Part shown: positions 42,401-53,397 of the stretch, piece after piece
Layout of the letters: each line of letters starts with the position of its first letter
Numbering within the stretch: the stretch's first letter is position 1
Origin: Amycolatopsis solani
GTDB lineage: Bacteria; Actinomycetota; Actinomycetes; Mycobacteriales; Pseudonocardiaceae
Direction: 5' to 3'
Assembly (NCBI RefSeq): GCF_033441515.1
Contig: NZ_JAWQJT010000001.1
Coordinates: forward strand, 806,001 to 870,000
Length of the DNA stretch: 64,000 nucleotides
Position numbers and translations under genes: made by a program
Notes under the pieces: model-generated
The model's database searches: none
Seen by the model: only the letters and a program-made list of their open reading frames with translations
Told to the model about the DNA's origin: nothing

Positions 42401-42850
42401 ATGGCATCGCTGCGGCTGGACGACCAGCTCTGCTTCGGGCTGTACTCGGCGTCGCGCGCGGTGACGTCGCTGTACCGGGTCGTCCTGGACGACCTCGACC
42501 TGACCTACCCCCAGTACCTGGTCATGCTGGCGCTCTGGGAACAGGACCACCGCCTGGTGAAGGAACTCGGCGCCGAGCTCAACCTCGACTCGGGCACGCT
42601 CTCGCCGCTGCTCAAGCGGCTGCAGACCGCGGGACTGGTGGTCCGGAACCGGCAGGCCGACGACGAGCGGTCGGTCCGCGTCAGCCTCAGCGACACCGGG
42701 AAAGCGTTGCGCGAGAAGGCGGAGAGCATCCCCGACGTGATCGGCACCGCGATGAGCCTGGACGACGCGGGCGTGGCCCGGCTGCGGGCCGAGCTCGACC
42801 GCCTGACAGAGTCGGTGAACGCCTATCGGGAGGCTCTGGCACCGGCATGA
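42401..42850 (+). CDS. OhrR-like MarR-family redox regulator
   Basis: A 149-residue MarR-family repressor. The N-terminus LDDQLCFGLYSASRA carries the redox-active Cys (Cys11) in the same context as OhrR (LCFALYSAS). The winged helix includes YPQYLVMLALWE, LNLDSGTLSPLLKRL and RQADDERSVRVSLSD. ATG 42401 has GAGGAGG. No ohr peroxidase gene is adjacent; the divergent gene is an HSL-type hydrolase. It overlaps the methyltransferase by ATGA, so it is co-translated with it. It probably senses organic hydroperoxides or electrophiles by Cys oxidation. Confidence 0.85.
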   Translation: MASLRLDDQLCFGLYSASRAVTSLYRVVLDDLDLTYPQYLVMLALWEQDHRLVKELGAELNLDSGTLSPLLKRLQTAGLVVRNRQADDERSVRVSLSDTGKALREKAESIPDVIGTAMSLDDAGVARLRAELDRLTESVNAYREALAPA

Positions 42851-43689
42851 TCAACCACGACGACGCGCTGAAAGCCGTCGAAAGCAGCTTGGACCGCCCC
42901 TCGGCGGCCCGGATCTACGACTACTTCATCGGCGGGAACACGCACTACGCGATCGACCGCGAGTTCGCGGAGAAGGTCCGCGCCCGGCTGCCGCTGATGG
43001 GTGAGTACTGCCTGACGAGCCGTCAGTTCCTCGGACGCGCGGTCCGCCAGTGCGTCCGCGAGGGCATCCGGCAGTTCGTCGACATCGGCTCCGGCCTGCC
43101 GACCGCGGGCAACGTCCACGAGGTCGCAGATGACACCAGTGCGCAGCTGGACACGCGGGTGCTCTACATCGACAACGAGCCGATCGCGCTCGCGCACTCG
43201 ACGTTGCTGCTCGCCGACACCGCCGACCCCGAGCGCCACCACGCCATCGCCGCGGACTTCCTGCAGCCGGAGGACCTCTGGGACCGGGTCACCGCGTCCG
43301 ACGTCATCGACGTCCGGGAGCCGATGGCGCTGGTGGTCAACGCCGTCATGCACTTCGTCAAGGACGAGCAGAACCCGGACTACCTGCTCGACTTCTACCG
43401 CGACCGGCTGCCGTCCGGCTCGCTGCTGGTGCTGTCGCAGATGACCAACGAGAACCCGGTCAACGACGACGAGCGGCAGGCGCTGGTCGACCTGCTCGAG
43501 TACTACGAGACCACGACGAACCCGGGTTTCCTGCGGCCGATGGCCGAGTTCGAACGCTTCTTCGGCGGCTGGCCGATGCTGCCGCCCGGGCTCGTCTACG
43601 CGCCCTCGTGGCACCCCGACGAGCGGACCGTGTTCGCCGGGTCGCCGTCCGAATCCCGGGTGATCGGCGGGGTCGCGCGCAAGCCTTAA
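42847..43689 (+). CDS. SAM-dependent methyltransferase (DUF574 / Methyltransf_19)
   Basis: A 280-residue methyltransferase of an actinobacterial family (PF04672). The entry motif SAARIYDYFIGGNTHYAIDR is diagnostic; the SAM site is FVDIGSGLPTAGNVHEVA, with VLYIDNEPIALAHS and LVVNAVMHFV following. Members are frequent in filamentous actinobacteria and lack assigned substrates. ATG 42847 overlaps the OhrR-like stop. Its stop overlaps the convergent patatin stop by 4 bp (TTAA). Confidence 0.85.
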   Translation: MINHDDALKAVESSLDRPSAARIYDYFIGGNTHYAIDREFAEKVRARLPLMGEYCLTSRQFLGRAVRQCVREGIRQFVDIGSGLPTAGNVHEVADDTSAQLDTRVLYIDNEPIALAHSTLLLADTADPERHHAIAADFLQPEDLWDRVTASDVIDVREPMALVVNAVMHFVKDEQNPDYLLDFYRDRLPSGSLLVLSQMTNENPVNDDERQALVDLLEYYETTTNPGFLRPMAEFERFFGGWPMLPPGLVYAPSWHPDERTVFAGSPSESRVIGGVARKP

Positions 43690-44624
43690 GACGCTTCGCG
43701 CAGGCTTTCCAGCACGTCGAGGACCGCGCTCTTGCCCAGCTCGACGGCCTTGCGCAGCACCTCGGGGTCGCGTTCGAGGACAGCCACGTCCGGCGAGCCC
43801 GCCGGCGGCCGGATGCTGAGGATCCGCGGGTCGGACGCCAGCACTTCTTCGTCCTCGACGTCGCGGCGGTAGGTGTCGCGCCACGCGGGGATCGCGCCCG
43901 GCGCCTGGCGGCGCAGGAACCTCGGCACGACGACGTCGTAAGCACGCGGCGGCGGCAGCGGTAGCTCGTCGGCGCGGCGGGTGCGGAGCACGAGGACGTC
44001 GGTCGCGTCCTGGGCCAGCGCCGTCCGGTACGGGATCGGTTCGGCGACGCCCGCGTCCACGAACCGGCGGCCCGCCATCGGGATCGGGGGCCCGGCCAGT
44101 ACCGGCATGCAGGACGACGCCGCGAGCGCGACCTTGATCGCGTCGACGTCGTCGAGGAACGGGTGCAGGTCGGTCGACTCCCCCGTGTCGGCGTCGGTGG
44201 CCAGCGGGTGGAACGTCACCGGGTTGGCCAGTATCGCCGGGAAGTCCATCGGCTCCAGCACCGAATAGACCTGGTGGACGAGGTATTCGAGGTCGATCAC
44301 CGCGCGGCCGCGCAGGGTGTGCAGCGGGTTGATGATGCGGCGCATGACGACCGGGTTCCACCAGGTGCGCACGCCGGTCGACGAACAGCCGCTGAGCAGC
44401 CAGGCGCCGTTCAGCGCGCCGGCCGACGAGCCGTAGACGGCGTCGAACACCGGGACGGCGCCGAGTTCGTCCAGCGCCAGTGCCATGCCGCTCGAGTAGG
44501 TGCCGCGGCTGCTGCCGCCTTCGATGGCGAGCGCGAGGCGCCGGCCGTCGGTGCGTTCGCCCGGGACGCTGCCCGTCGCCAGCCGTTCGGAGATCAGTTC
44601 GAGTACCGGGTGCACTCTCTCCAT
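43686..44624 (-). CDS. Patatin-like phospholipase
   Basis: About 312 residues with patatin fold motifs: oxyanion loop EGGSSRGTYSSGM (GGxxRG), nucleophile elbow YGSSAGALNG (Ser), and FVDAGVAEPIP carrying the Asp of the catalytic dyad (DAG instead of DGG). No transmembrane segments, so it is probably a cytosolic or peripheral acyl hydrolase. ATG 44624 is preferred over ATG 44633 because AGGAA is too close to the latter. It converges on the methyltransferase and is divergent from padR. Confidence 0.85.
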   Translation of the reverse strand: MERVHPVLELISERLATGSVPGERTDGRRLALAIEGGSSRGTYSSGMALALDELGAVPVFDAVYGSSAGALNGAWLLSGCSSTGVRTWWNPVVMRRIINPLHTLRGRAVIDLEYLVHQVYSVLEPMDFPAILANPVTFHPLATDADTGESTDLHPFLDDVDAIKVALAASSCMPVLAGPPIPMAGRRFVDAGVAEPIPYRTALAQDATDVLVLRTRRADELPLPPPRAYDVVVPRFLRRQAPGAIPAWRDTYRRDVEDEEVLASDPRILSIRPPAGSPDVAVLERDPEVLRKAVELGKSAVLDVLESLREAS

Positions 44625-44681
44625 CCTGGTCATTTCCTGCGTTCAGTCGACCCGATTTATCCCCCTCAAGGGGTGAAGTGA

Positions 44682-47282
<2,601 letters not shown>

Positions 47283-47317
47283 CCCGATAAGTGTCCGGCA
47301 CTGGCAGGATGGGGCCC

Positions 47318-48286
47318 GTGCGAGACGTATGCGTGATCGGGCTCGGGCTGATCGGCGGTTCGCTGTTGCGCGCGGCGGCCGCCAGCGGCCGCACGGCGTT
47401 CGGCGCCGCGGTTTCCGAAGGGGACGCCGACGCGGCCAGCAGAGCGGGTTACGACGTCACGACCGACGTCGAAGCCGCGCTGCACCGGGCCGCCGCCGAC
47501 GACGCGCTGGTCGTGCTCGCCGTGCCGCTCCCGGCCGTCGAAGACCTGCTGCGCCTGGTCAACCAGCACGCGTCGCACTGCCTGCTCACCGACGTGACCA
47601 GTGTGAAAGCGCCGGTGCTGGACGCGGTCCGCCGCCGCGTGCCGTACACGCGGTACGTCGGGGGGCACCCGATGGCCGGGACGTCGAACTCGGGCTGGCT
47701 GGCCGGGGAGGCCACCCTGTTCCAGGGCGCCGCCTGGGTCGTCGCGGTCGAGGAGGACACCGACCTCGACGCCTGGGCCGAGGTGGCGACGCTCGTGCTC
47801 GACGTCGGCGCGCACGTCGTCCCGCTGCCGGCGGAGTCGCACGACGAGGCCGTCGCCCGGATCTCGCACCTGCCGCACCTGTTCGCGGCCATCCTGGCCA
47901 CGATCGGCGCCGAGGGCGGCCCGCTCGCGATGTCGCTGGCGGCCGGGTCGTACCGCGACGGCACGCGGGTCGCGGGCTCGAACCCGCACCTCGTCCGCGC
48001 GATGACCGAGGGCAACCGGGACGCGCTGCTGCCGATCGTCGACGACGCGCTCGGCCGGCTCGGTGCCGCGCGCGGCTCGCTCGCGTCGACCGGCGGGCTG
48101 GCGGCCACGATCAACGCGGGTTACGAAGGCGCGCAGGCCCTCGCCGCCAACCTGGACGCCGAGCGCGCGGGCGTCCGGATCAGCCTGGCGGCGCCGGACG
48201 CCCGGCAGGGCCTGATCGCGCTCGGCGAGCGCGGCGGCCGGATCACCGGGCTGTCCGACGGGATCGCCACCGGCGAGGTGCAGTAG
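47318..48286 (+). CDS. tyrA: Prephenate dehydrogenase
   Basis: A 322-residue dehydrogenase for tyrosine biosynthesis (prephenate to 4-hydroxyphenylpyruvate, EC 1.3.1.12). The NAD(P) fold is VCVIGLGLIGGSLLRAAA; GGHPMAGTSNSGW is the substrate-binding signature; the helical dimer domain contains ISHLPHLFAA. No ACT domain. GTG 47318 is preferred since AGGA is 8 nt upstream; GTG 47291 and ATG 47309 are also in frame. It ends in TAG directly abutting the stop of the convergent antitoxin gene. Confidence 0.9.
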   Translation: MRDVCVIGLGLIGGSLLRAAAASGRTAFGAAVSEGDADAASRAGYDVTTDVEAALHRAAADDALVVLAVPLPAVEDLLRLVNQHASHCLLTDVTSVKAPVLDAVRRRVPYTRYVGGHPMAGTSNSGWLAGEATLFQGAAWVVAVEEDTDLDAWAEVATLVLDVGAHVVPLPAESHDEAVARISHLPHLFAAILATIGAEGGPLAMSLAAGSYRDGTRVAGSNPHLVRAMTEGNRDALLPIVDDALGRLGAARGSLASTGGLAATINAGYEGAQALAANLDAERAGVRISLAAPDARQGLIALGERGGRITGLSDGIATGEVQ

Positions 48287-48496
48287 CTACCGCGCCGGCG
48301 GGTTGTCGGGCGTGTCGTCGAACTTGTTGAGGAAGTCCTTGGCCTTCTCGACGCCGCCGTCGATCTGCGAGTCGTGGCCGGCGAACTTGGACTTCGCGAA
48401 GTCCGCGGCCTTGTCCAGGCCTTGCTCGATCTTGTCGTTGTGCTCGCGCAGGGCCTCTTCGGCCTTGCCCTTCAACGCGTCGAAGTCGATTCCCAT
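48287..48496 (-). CDS. MT0933/Rv0909-type antitoxin protein
   Basis: A 69-residue acidic-basic helical protein. MGIDFDALKGKAEEALREHN followed by IEQGLDKAADFAKSKFAGHDSQID matches the MT0933-like antitoxin family (Rv0909 in M. tuberculosis, partner of the SRPBCC toxin Rv0910). No Shine-Dalgarno site is evident. The adjacent downstream gene is not a toxin; the next gene upstream is FUSC, and an SRPBCC gene lies beyond it (50556-50993). Similar small proteins are also annotated as CsbD-like or Rv0909-like without toxin, so function is uncertain. Confidence 0.8.
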   Translation of the reverse strand: MGIDFDALKGKAEEALREHNDKIEQGLDKAADFAKSKFAGHDSQIDGGVEKAKDFLNKFDDTPDNPPAR

Positions 48497-48519
48497 GGGG
48501 CAATTGAACAGCACGGACG

Positions 48520-50487
48520 TCACGTGCGCCTGTGGTAGGGCAGGAACCGCCGGACGAGCCGCGGCGGGGTGCGTTCCGCCAGGTCGGGGCCTCGGACGGC
48601 GTCGAACGCCGACTCCAGCTGGTCGACCACGCCGGCGAGCTGTTCGTGGTCCGGCAGCGGCATCGACCGCGGTTCGCGCTGCTCGCGGATCGACGACGCC
48701 AGCTCGTCCAGCGCGGCCGTGAGCAGCTCGACGTCGGCCGAGTCCGGCGGCGGGGCTCCGCGCCCGATCGTCACGCCGACCTCGGTGACCGCGTCCGCGA
48801 CGCGTTCCTGCGCCGCGATCACCGGCCACCACGCCACCGCCTGGCGGCCGTTCGCCGACGGCTCGACGACGACCTGCTGGAACGCCGTCCGCAGGTCCGC
48901 CAGCGCCCGGTAGGCGCCCCGCCGGGCCCGCGACCGCGCCAGCCGCGCCTCCCCCGAGGACGCCTCGACCAGCGCGTGCGAGACGTACTTCGAGACGGCG
49001 CCGAGGCCGTCGGCCAGCCGCCCGCCGACCTGGGGACGGCGGCTGCCCGGCCACAGCAGGTAGCCGAAGACCAGCACGATCAGGCAGCCGAGCGCGGTGT
49101 CGATCAGCCGCGCCACCACGACGTTCCAGCTGCCGGTGTTGGCCAGGTCCATCTGCAGGATGATCAACGGCGTCACGAACGCGCTGAGGATGCCGTAGTT
49201 GCGCACCTTTCCGACCGCGACGCCGCCGGCGAAGATCGCGATCAGCGCGACCAGCACCCAGCCGCGGCCGCCGGCGGCGAGCACCACGGCCCCGATCCCG
49301 ACGCCCGCCAGCGTGCCGATGCCGCGCAGCACCGCGCGGCCGAAGACCGAGCCGAAGTCGGGCTTGAGCACGATCCCGACGGTCAGCGTGATCCAGTAGG
49401 ACCGCTCGAACGGCACCAGCAGGCCGACGACCTCGGCGATCGCGACGCACAGGGTCAGCCGCAGCGCGGCGATCCAGGTCAGCGGGCCGGACGCGAGCGA
49501 ACCCGCCCACGTCCGCAGGCGCCGGTACCAGGGCGTCGGCTCGCGGCGCTTGCGGTCGTCGCCCTTGCCGATCCGGACCAGGCCCGCGTACAGGGCGGCG
49601 AGCCGCGGATCGCTTTCCCCCGGCGGCATCGGCGGCGGTGCCGGCAGCGGCTGGCTGGCCAGGACGGACGCCGACAGGGCGACGAAGTGGTCGATGACCT
49701 CCCGCGGCGGGCGGCGGCCGACGTGGACCAGCGCCACCGACGCTTCGACCGCGGGTGTCGTGGCCGAAAGCAGGTTGAGCAGCTGCCGGTAGGCGGCATC
49801 GCGGCCGGACAGCCACGAGCGCGCGGTGAGCAGCTGGTCGTAGGCGGTGTTCATGGCCGTGGTCAGCCGGTGGCGGGCCACCCGCGAGACCTCTTCGCCG
49901 GTGGCGGACAGCATCGCGGCCAGCTCGACGTAGACGTGCGCGACGGCGGTGCGTTCCGGGCTGGTCGCCCGGAACGTCCAGCTGACCAGCGCGACCAGGA
50001 AGCTCCAGGCGGCGCCGATGCAGAAGAAACCGAAGAGGACTTCGGCGCGCACGCCGGTCGCGTGCTGGCCGGTGCCGAGCACGCAGAAGACGAACATCTG
50101 CAGCCCGGCGACGGAGGCGTTGCTGCCGGCCGCGCTGATCAGCGCGGACACCGCGGCGACCAGGATCACCGCGGGCACGGACAGCGCCGGTACGCCGCCG
50201 GTGAGCAGCCCGACCAGGTACCCGGCGGTCGCGGCGAGCGCCGCCCCGCCCAGGCGGCGCGCGCGGTAGCGGTAGGGCCCGGCCGATTCGGACAGCACGG
50301 CGGGCAGCGCGCCGGTCGAGATGAGCGCGCCGACGGCGATGTCGCCGGCCGCGTACCCCACCGCGAGCGGTACGGCCAGTGCGATGACGGCCCGGGCGAC
50401 CATGTTCCACGGCACCGGGACCGGCTTGCTGCGCAGGAGCTGGGTCAGCCAGTGCGGCGCGGCGAGGTCGGGACGCGGCGTGCTCAC
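48520..50487 (-). CDS. FUSC-family (aromatic-acid exporter-like) membrane protein
   Basis: A 655-residue protein with two six-helix modules, one at the N-terminus (~25-175) and another near ~340-500, separated and followed by cytoplasmic helices. The second module motif SYWITLTVGIVLKPDFGSVFGRAVLRGIGTLAG is FUSC/YccS-like. Members export aromatic acids or other small organics (AaeB group). GTG 50487 has a G-rich stretch immediately upstream but no clear SD. It is divergent from the SRPBCC gene and lies 23 bp beyond the antitoxin start, so the two may be co-transcribed. Confidence 0.85.
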   Translation of the reverse strand: MSTPRPDLAAPHWLTQLLRSKPVPVPWNMVARAVIALAVPLAVGYAAGDIAVGALISTGALPAVLSESAGPYRYRARRLGGAALAATAGYLVGLLTGGVPALSVPAVILVAAVSALISAAGSNASVAGLQMFVFCVLGTGQHATGVRAEVLFGFFCIGAAWSFLVALVSWTFRATSPERTAVAHVYVELAAMLSATGEEVSRVARHRLTTAMNTAYDQLLTARSWLSGRDAAYRQLLNLLSATTPAVEASVALVHVGRRPPREVIDHFVALSASVLASQPLPAPPPMPPGESDPRLAALYAGLVRIGKGDDRKRREPTPWYRRLRTWAGSLASGPLTWIAALRLTLCVAIAEVVGLLVPFERSYWITLTVGIVLKPDFGSVFGRAVLRGIGTLAGVGIGAVVLAAGGRGWVLVALIAIFAGGVAVGKVRNYGILSAFVTPLIILQMDLANTGSWNVVVARLIDTALGCLIVLVFGYLLWPGSRRPQVGGRLADGLGAVSKYVSHALVEASSGEARLARSRARRGAYRALADLRTAFQQVVVEPSANGRQAVAWWPVIAAQERVADAVTEVGVTIGRGAPPPDSADVELLTAALDELASSIREQREPRSMPLPDHEQLAGVVDQLESAFDAVRGPDLAERTPPRLVRRFLPYHRRT

Positions 50488-50555
50488 GCCCCCATCTTGA
50501 CCTACGCTCTCCCGCAGGCTTAATTATCAACCTGTCAACAACGTGGGAGGTTCCG

Positions 50556-50993
50556 GTGGGCCGCAAGTACTCGTTCGAGGTCAACCGCACGAGCACGGCG
50601 CCGCCCGACGCGCTGTTCGCCCGGGAGGCCGAGGGACCGCGCTGGGCGGAGTGGGGAAAGCCACTCATCGTGCAGGCCCGCTGGAAGCGGCCGGGCCCCG
50701 GCGTCGGCGCCGTCCGCGAGGTCGGGCTGTGGCCGGTGCTGATCCGCGAAGAGACAGTCGAGTACGAGCCCGGCCGCCGGCACGTCTACACGTTCTTCGG
50801 CGCCAACCCGATCAAGGACTACCGGGCCGAGGTGCTCCTCACGCCCACCGCCGACGGCGGTACGCACCTGCGGTGGACCGGGTCGTTCACCGAGCCGGTC
50901 AAGGGCAGCGGCCCGGCACTGGCCGCCGGGCTGCGCGCGGTGATCCGGCTGTTCTCGGGCAAGCTCGTCAAGGCGGCCGAAACCGGGCGCTGA
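50556..50993 (+). CDS. SRPBCC / polyketide-cyclase-like protein (Rv0910-like toxin family)
   Basis: A 145-residue START/SRPBCC-fold protein: YSFEVNRTSTAPPDALFAR at the N-terminus, GVGAVREVGLWPV and RRHVYTFFGANPIKDYRAEV strands, and the long C-terminal helix AAGLRAVIRLFSGKLVKAA. Family members bind hydrophobic ligands; in M. tuberculosis Rv0910 is a toxin paired with Rv0909. GTG 50556 follows GGGAGG. The upstream region is AT-rich (TTAATTATCAACCTGTCAAC) and serves two divergent genes. Toxin activity is unproven. Confidence 0.8.
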   Translation: MGRKYSFEVNRTSTAPPDALFAREAEGPRWAEWGKPLIVQARWKRPGPGVGAVREVGLWPVLIREETVEYEPGRRHVYTFFGANPIKDYRAEVLLTPTADGGTHLRWTGSFTEPVKGSGPALAAGLRAVIRLFSGKLVKAAETGR

Positions 50994-51063
50994 CCTGGGT
51001 GCGCCGGGCCACACCAAGATCGCCCGGCGCAACTTCCCGCCGCCGTCCCACGTCACTCTTTCG

Positions 51064-51081
51064 GGTGGTCTTTTGACCACC
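51064..51081. repeat. Perfect 7-bp hairpin between SRPBCC and deacetylase genes
   Basis: GGTGGTC-TTTT-GACCACC, 71 bp beyond the SRPBCC stop and 19 bp before the deacetylase ATG. It may terminate the former or act as an operator for the latter. Confidence 0.5.
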
Positions 51082-51100
51082 GCGGAAAGGGGGACGCGAG

Positions 51101-51865
51101 ATGAAACGAGCAGCGGCGATCGCCGTCGCGGCGGCCTTGGCGCTGACGGCGTGCTCGGCGGCCGAGCCGGACCAGCGGGAGTTCGGCACCAGCCAGCCCA
51201 ACCCGGCACCCGGCGGTGGCCCCGGCGCGACGGCACCGGGCCCGTACCCGTTCGGCACGGTCCAGCAGAAGGCTCCGGCGGTCGAGAACGGCCAGGTCCC
51301 GGTGGTCAAGCGGATCACGACGGACAAGCCGTACGTCTTCCTGACGATGGACGACGGCGCGGTCAAGGACCCGGAAGCGCTGAAGCTGATGCAGCAGAAC
51401 GGCACCCACCCCGTGCTGTTCCTGAACCAGAAGTACGTGAAGGGCCACGAGGCCTACTTCAAGCAGATCCTCGACGCCACCGGCGCGACGCTCGGCGACC
51501 ACACGGTCGACCACCCGAACCTCAAGGGCAAGCCGTACGAGTTCCAGCGCAAGGAGATCTGCGAGGACGCCGACGACTTCCAGGCGTCGCTCGGGGTCCG
51601 GCCGTCGCTGTTCCGCCCGCCGTTCGGCAACTACGACCAGAACACGCTGCGCGCGGCGGCCGCGTGCGGGATGCGCGCGGCCGTGCTGTGGACGGCCGCG
51701 GTCAACGACGGGCACGTCCAGTTCCAGGCCGGCGACAAGCTCAAGCCCGGTGACATCGTGCTGATGCACTTCCGGAAGACCTTCAAAGAGGACTACACGG
51801 CGTTCGTCGAGCAGGCGAAGAAGGACGGGCTCACCCCCGTCCCCCTGGCCGACTTCCTCGGTTAG
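51101..51865 (+). CDS. Polysaccharide deacetylase (NodB) lipoprotein
   Basis: A 254-residue lipoprotein with lipobox LALTACSA and a Pro/Gly-rich linker. The NodB carbohydrate-esterase domain (CE4) has VFLTMDDGAVKD (Asp ligand motif), GDHTVDHPNL (His-x3-His), RPPFGNYD and the C-terminal DIVLMHFRKT (His). It probably removes acetyl groups from peptidoglycan or a surface glycan. ATG 51101 follows GGGGGACG. Its stop overlaps the convergent gene by 4 bp. Confidence 0.9.
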   Translation: MKRAAAIAVAAALALTACSAAEPDQREFGTSQPNPAPGGGPGATAPGPYPFGTVQQKAPAVENGQVPVVKRITTDKPYVFLTMDDGAVKDPEALKLMQQNGTHPVLFLNQKYVKGHEAYFKQILDATGATLGDHTVDHPNLKGKPYEFQRKEICEDADDFQASLGVRPSLFRPPFGNYDQNTLRAAAACGMRAAVLWTAAVNDGHVQFQAGDKLKPGDIVLMHFRKTFKEDYTAFVEQAKKDGLTPVPLADFLG

Positions 51866-52335
51866 AGCACCACGGTCGGCGTCACGACCGTCCGGCGGCA
51901 CGAGACGTCCCCGAGGTGCACGAGGATCTGCGTCGTCCCGCGCGGCACGTTGTCGAGCACGAACCGCCCGCCTTCGTCGGCGGTCGTCGACGACGTGCCG
52001 TGCTCGGCGACGCGCACCTCGACCCCGTACTGCCCGGCCGGCACCAGCCAGCCGTCGATGCGGTGCAGCTTGCCCATCTTCGTCAGGTTGATCATCACCG
52101 TCAGGTCGCTGACGGTGAACGTGATCGTGCCCGTGCCGCTGCCGCGGACGCCGGCGAGGTCGTCGAGCCGCTCCCACCGGGCCACCTCGACGTCGAGGTC
52201 CTCGAGCGCGAGCGCGAATTGGACCCGCTGCACCAGGTCACCGGGCGGCGGGTCCAGCTCGTCGAGGAAGCGGCCGACACCGGCCAGGATCAGGTCATCG
52301 GAAAAGGCCTCACCCGGCGCTCCGAGGTCGTTCAT
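51862..52335 (-). CDS. Sigma-factor-coupled hypothetical protein (carboxypeptidase-regulatory-like domain)
   Basis: A 157-residue soluble protein. The first ~60 residues are acidic and helical (DDLILAGVGRFLDELDPPPG); the C-terminal half is beta-rich with GRFVLDNVPRGTTQILVHLG, as in carboxypeptidase-regulatory-like or Ig-type domains. There is no membrane helix or zinc motif, so it is not a typical ZAS anti-sigma factor. ATG 52335 overlaps the upstream sigma-factor stop (ATGA), so it is strictly co-translated and may control that sigma factor or be its target. Function unknown. Confidence 0.7.
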   Translation of the reverse strand: MNDLGAPGEAFSDDLILAGVGRFLDELDPPPGDLVQRVQFALALEDLDVEVARWERLDDLAGVRGSGTGTITFTVSDLTVMINLTKMGKLHRIDGWLVPAGQYGVEVRVAEHGTSSTTADEGGRFVLDNVPRGTTQILVHLGDVSCRRTVVTPTVVL

Positions 52336-52937
52336 CGGCTTCCCCCTTCACTGGCGAGGAGATCGCGCATCTGGTCGAGGCAGCGTCCTCGGGTCGGTCC
52401 GACGCTGCCACGTGGCATGCGCAGCGCCTCGGCGACGAGCTGGTACTCCGCGCGACCCGCGAGCACGGTCAGCCGGAGCAGTTCCTGACAGCGGTGGGGC
52501 AGCCGGACGAAGGCGCGCCAGACCCGGCGGTCGCGGTCGGCGCGGACGGCTTCGTCTTCGGGTGCCGGTTGGGTGCTCGGCATGGCGTCGGCGACTTCGT
52601 CGCTCAACGGAACGGGCTGGATGCGGCGCCCGAACGGATGGGTGGCCTCGCGGCGGGTGGTGGTGATCAGCCAGGCGGCGAGGGCTTTGGGGTCCCGGAG
52701 CTTGCCGAGCTGGCTGAAGAGGGCCAGCCAGACGGTCTGGACGACGTCTTCGGCGACCGAGCGGTCGAGGCCGTTGGCGCGGGCGACGTGCCACACGAGC
52801 GGGGTGAGCTCGGCGACGAGGCGATCCATCGCCCGGCGGTCACCGTCCCGCGCGGCCTGCATGCACGCGGCGTGCAGTTCGGCGCCGGTCAGGCCCTCCC
52901 ACGGTGGGTCAACCTCTGTGGTTTGCACGTCGGTCAC
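52332..52937 (-). CDS. RNA polymerase ECF-type sigma factor
   Basis: A 201-residue sigma-70-family factor. Region 2: ARDGDRRAMDRLVAELTPLVW with VAEDVVQTVWLALFSQL (the -10-recognition helix). Region 4: FVRLPHRCQELLRLTVLAG followed by LRMPRGSVGPTRGRCLDQMR (HTH). The motif MPRGSVGPTRGR is common in one actinobacterial ECF group. GTG 52937 is the chosen start since GAGGGG lies 8 nt upstream. No anti-sigma with the typical HxxxCxxC is present; the coupled 157-residue protein is the only partner. Confidence 0.85.
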   Translation of the reverse strand: MTDVQTTEVDPPWEGLTGAELHAACMQAARDGDRRAMDRLVAELTPLVWHVARANGLDRSVAEDVVQTVWLALFSQLGKLRDPKALAAWLITTTRREATHPFGRRIQPVPLSDEVADAMPSTQPAPEDEAVRADRDRRVWRAFVRLPHRCQELLRLTVLAGRAEYQLVAEALRMPRGSVGPTRGRCLDQMRDLLASEGGSR

Positions 52938-53016
52938 GGTATCTGCCCCTCTTCGGAAGAGTCTTCGAGTCGGCATTGGCAGTATCGCGGGTCCTTCGGG
53001 GGGAAGGAGCGTGCAG

Positions 53017-53397
53017 GTGGATCTCGGATACATCAAGTCACTTACTTCGCGCTGGCGGTCAATGGTCGCTGCGGGAGGCACCGGCCGGCGCGGATGCGCC
53101 CGCACCGGCCGGTGCTCCCCTCCCTCAAGGACCCGCTCCCCAACGGGTCCCGCCAGGTGTCCCCTCCCCCGAAGGGCACCCGGCCGACGGTGTCCGGCAG
53201 CCCCCTCGGCTCCCGGTCACCGCGTTTTCCGTCGAACCCGACACCCCCTGTCGTGTTCTTCCGTCCTCGGCTGCTCCACAGGACGCAGTGGCAGGACGGC
53301 CAGATACACGAATCGGGGATTTTCTTCGAAGATCGACGGACCGGCGCCGGGCGATCACCCAATGTGGTCAGCAAGCGTTTGCGCCCACCGCGCGTAG
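53017..53397 (+). CDS. Possible short ORF with strong ribosome site (doubtful)
   Basis: GTG 53017 is preceded by GGGGGGAAGGAG at 7-nt spacing (a second GTG at 53011 is too close). It opens VDLGYIKSLTSRWRSMVAAGG and continues 126 codons. The later part is Arg/Pro/Ser/Cys-rich and overlaps the SGNH gene 3' end, so only the beginning looks gene-like. Either a short protein whose frame is broken downstream, or chance. The 417-bp gap 52938-53354 holds nothing else I can recognise. Confidence 0.2.
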   Translation: MDLGYIKSLTSRWRSMVAAGGTGRRGCARTGRCSPPSRTRSPTGPARCPLPRRAPGRRCPAAPSAPGHRVFRRTRHPLSCSSVLGCSTGRSGRTARYTNRGFSSKIDGPAPGDHPMWSASVCAHRA

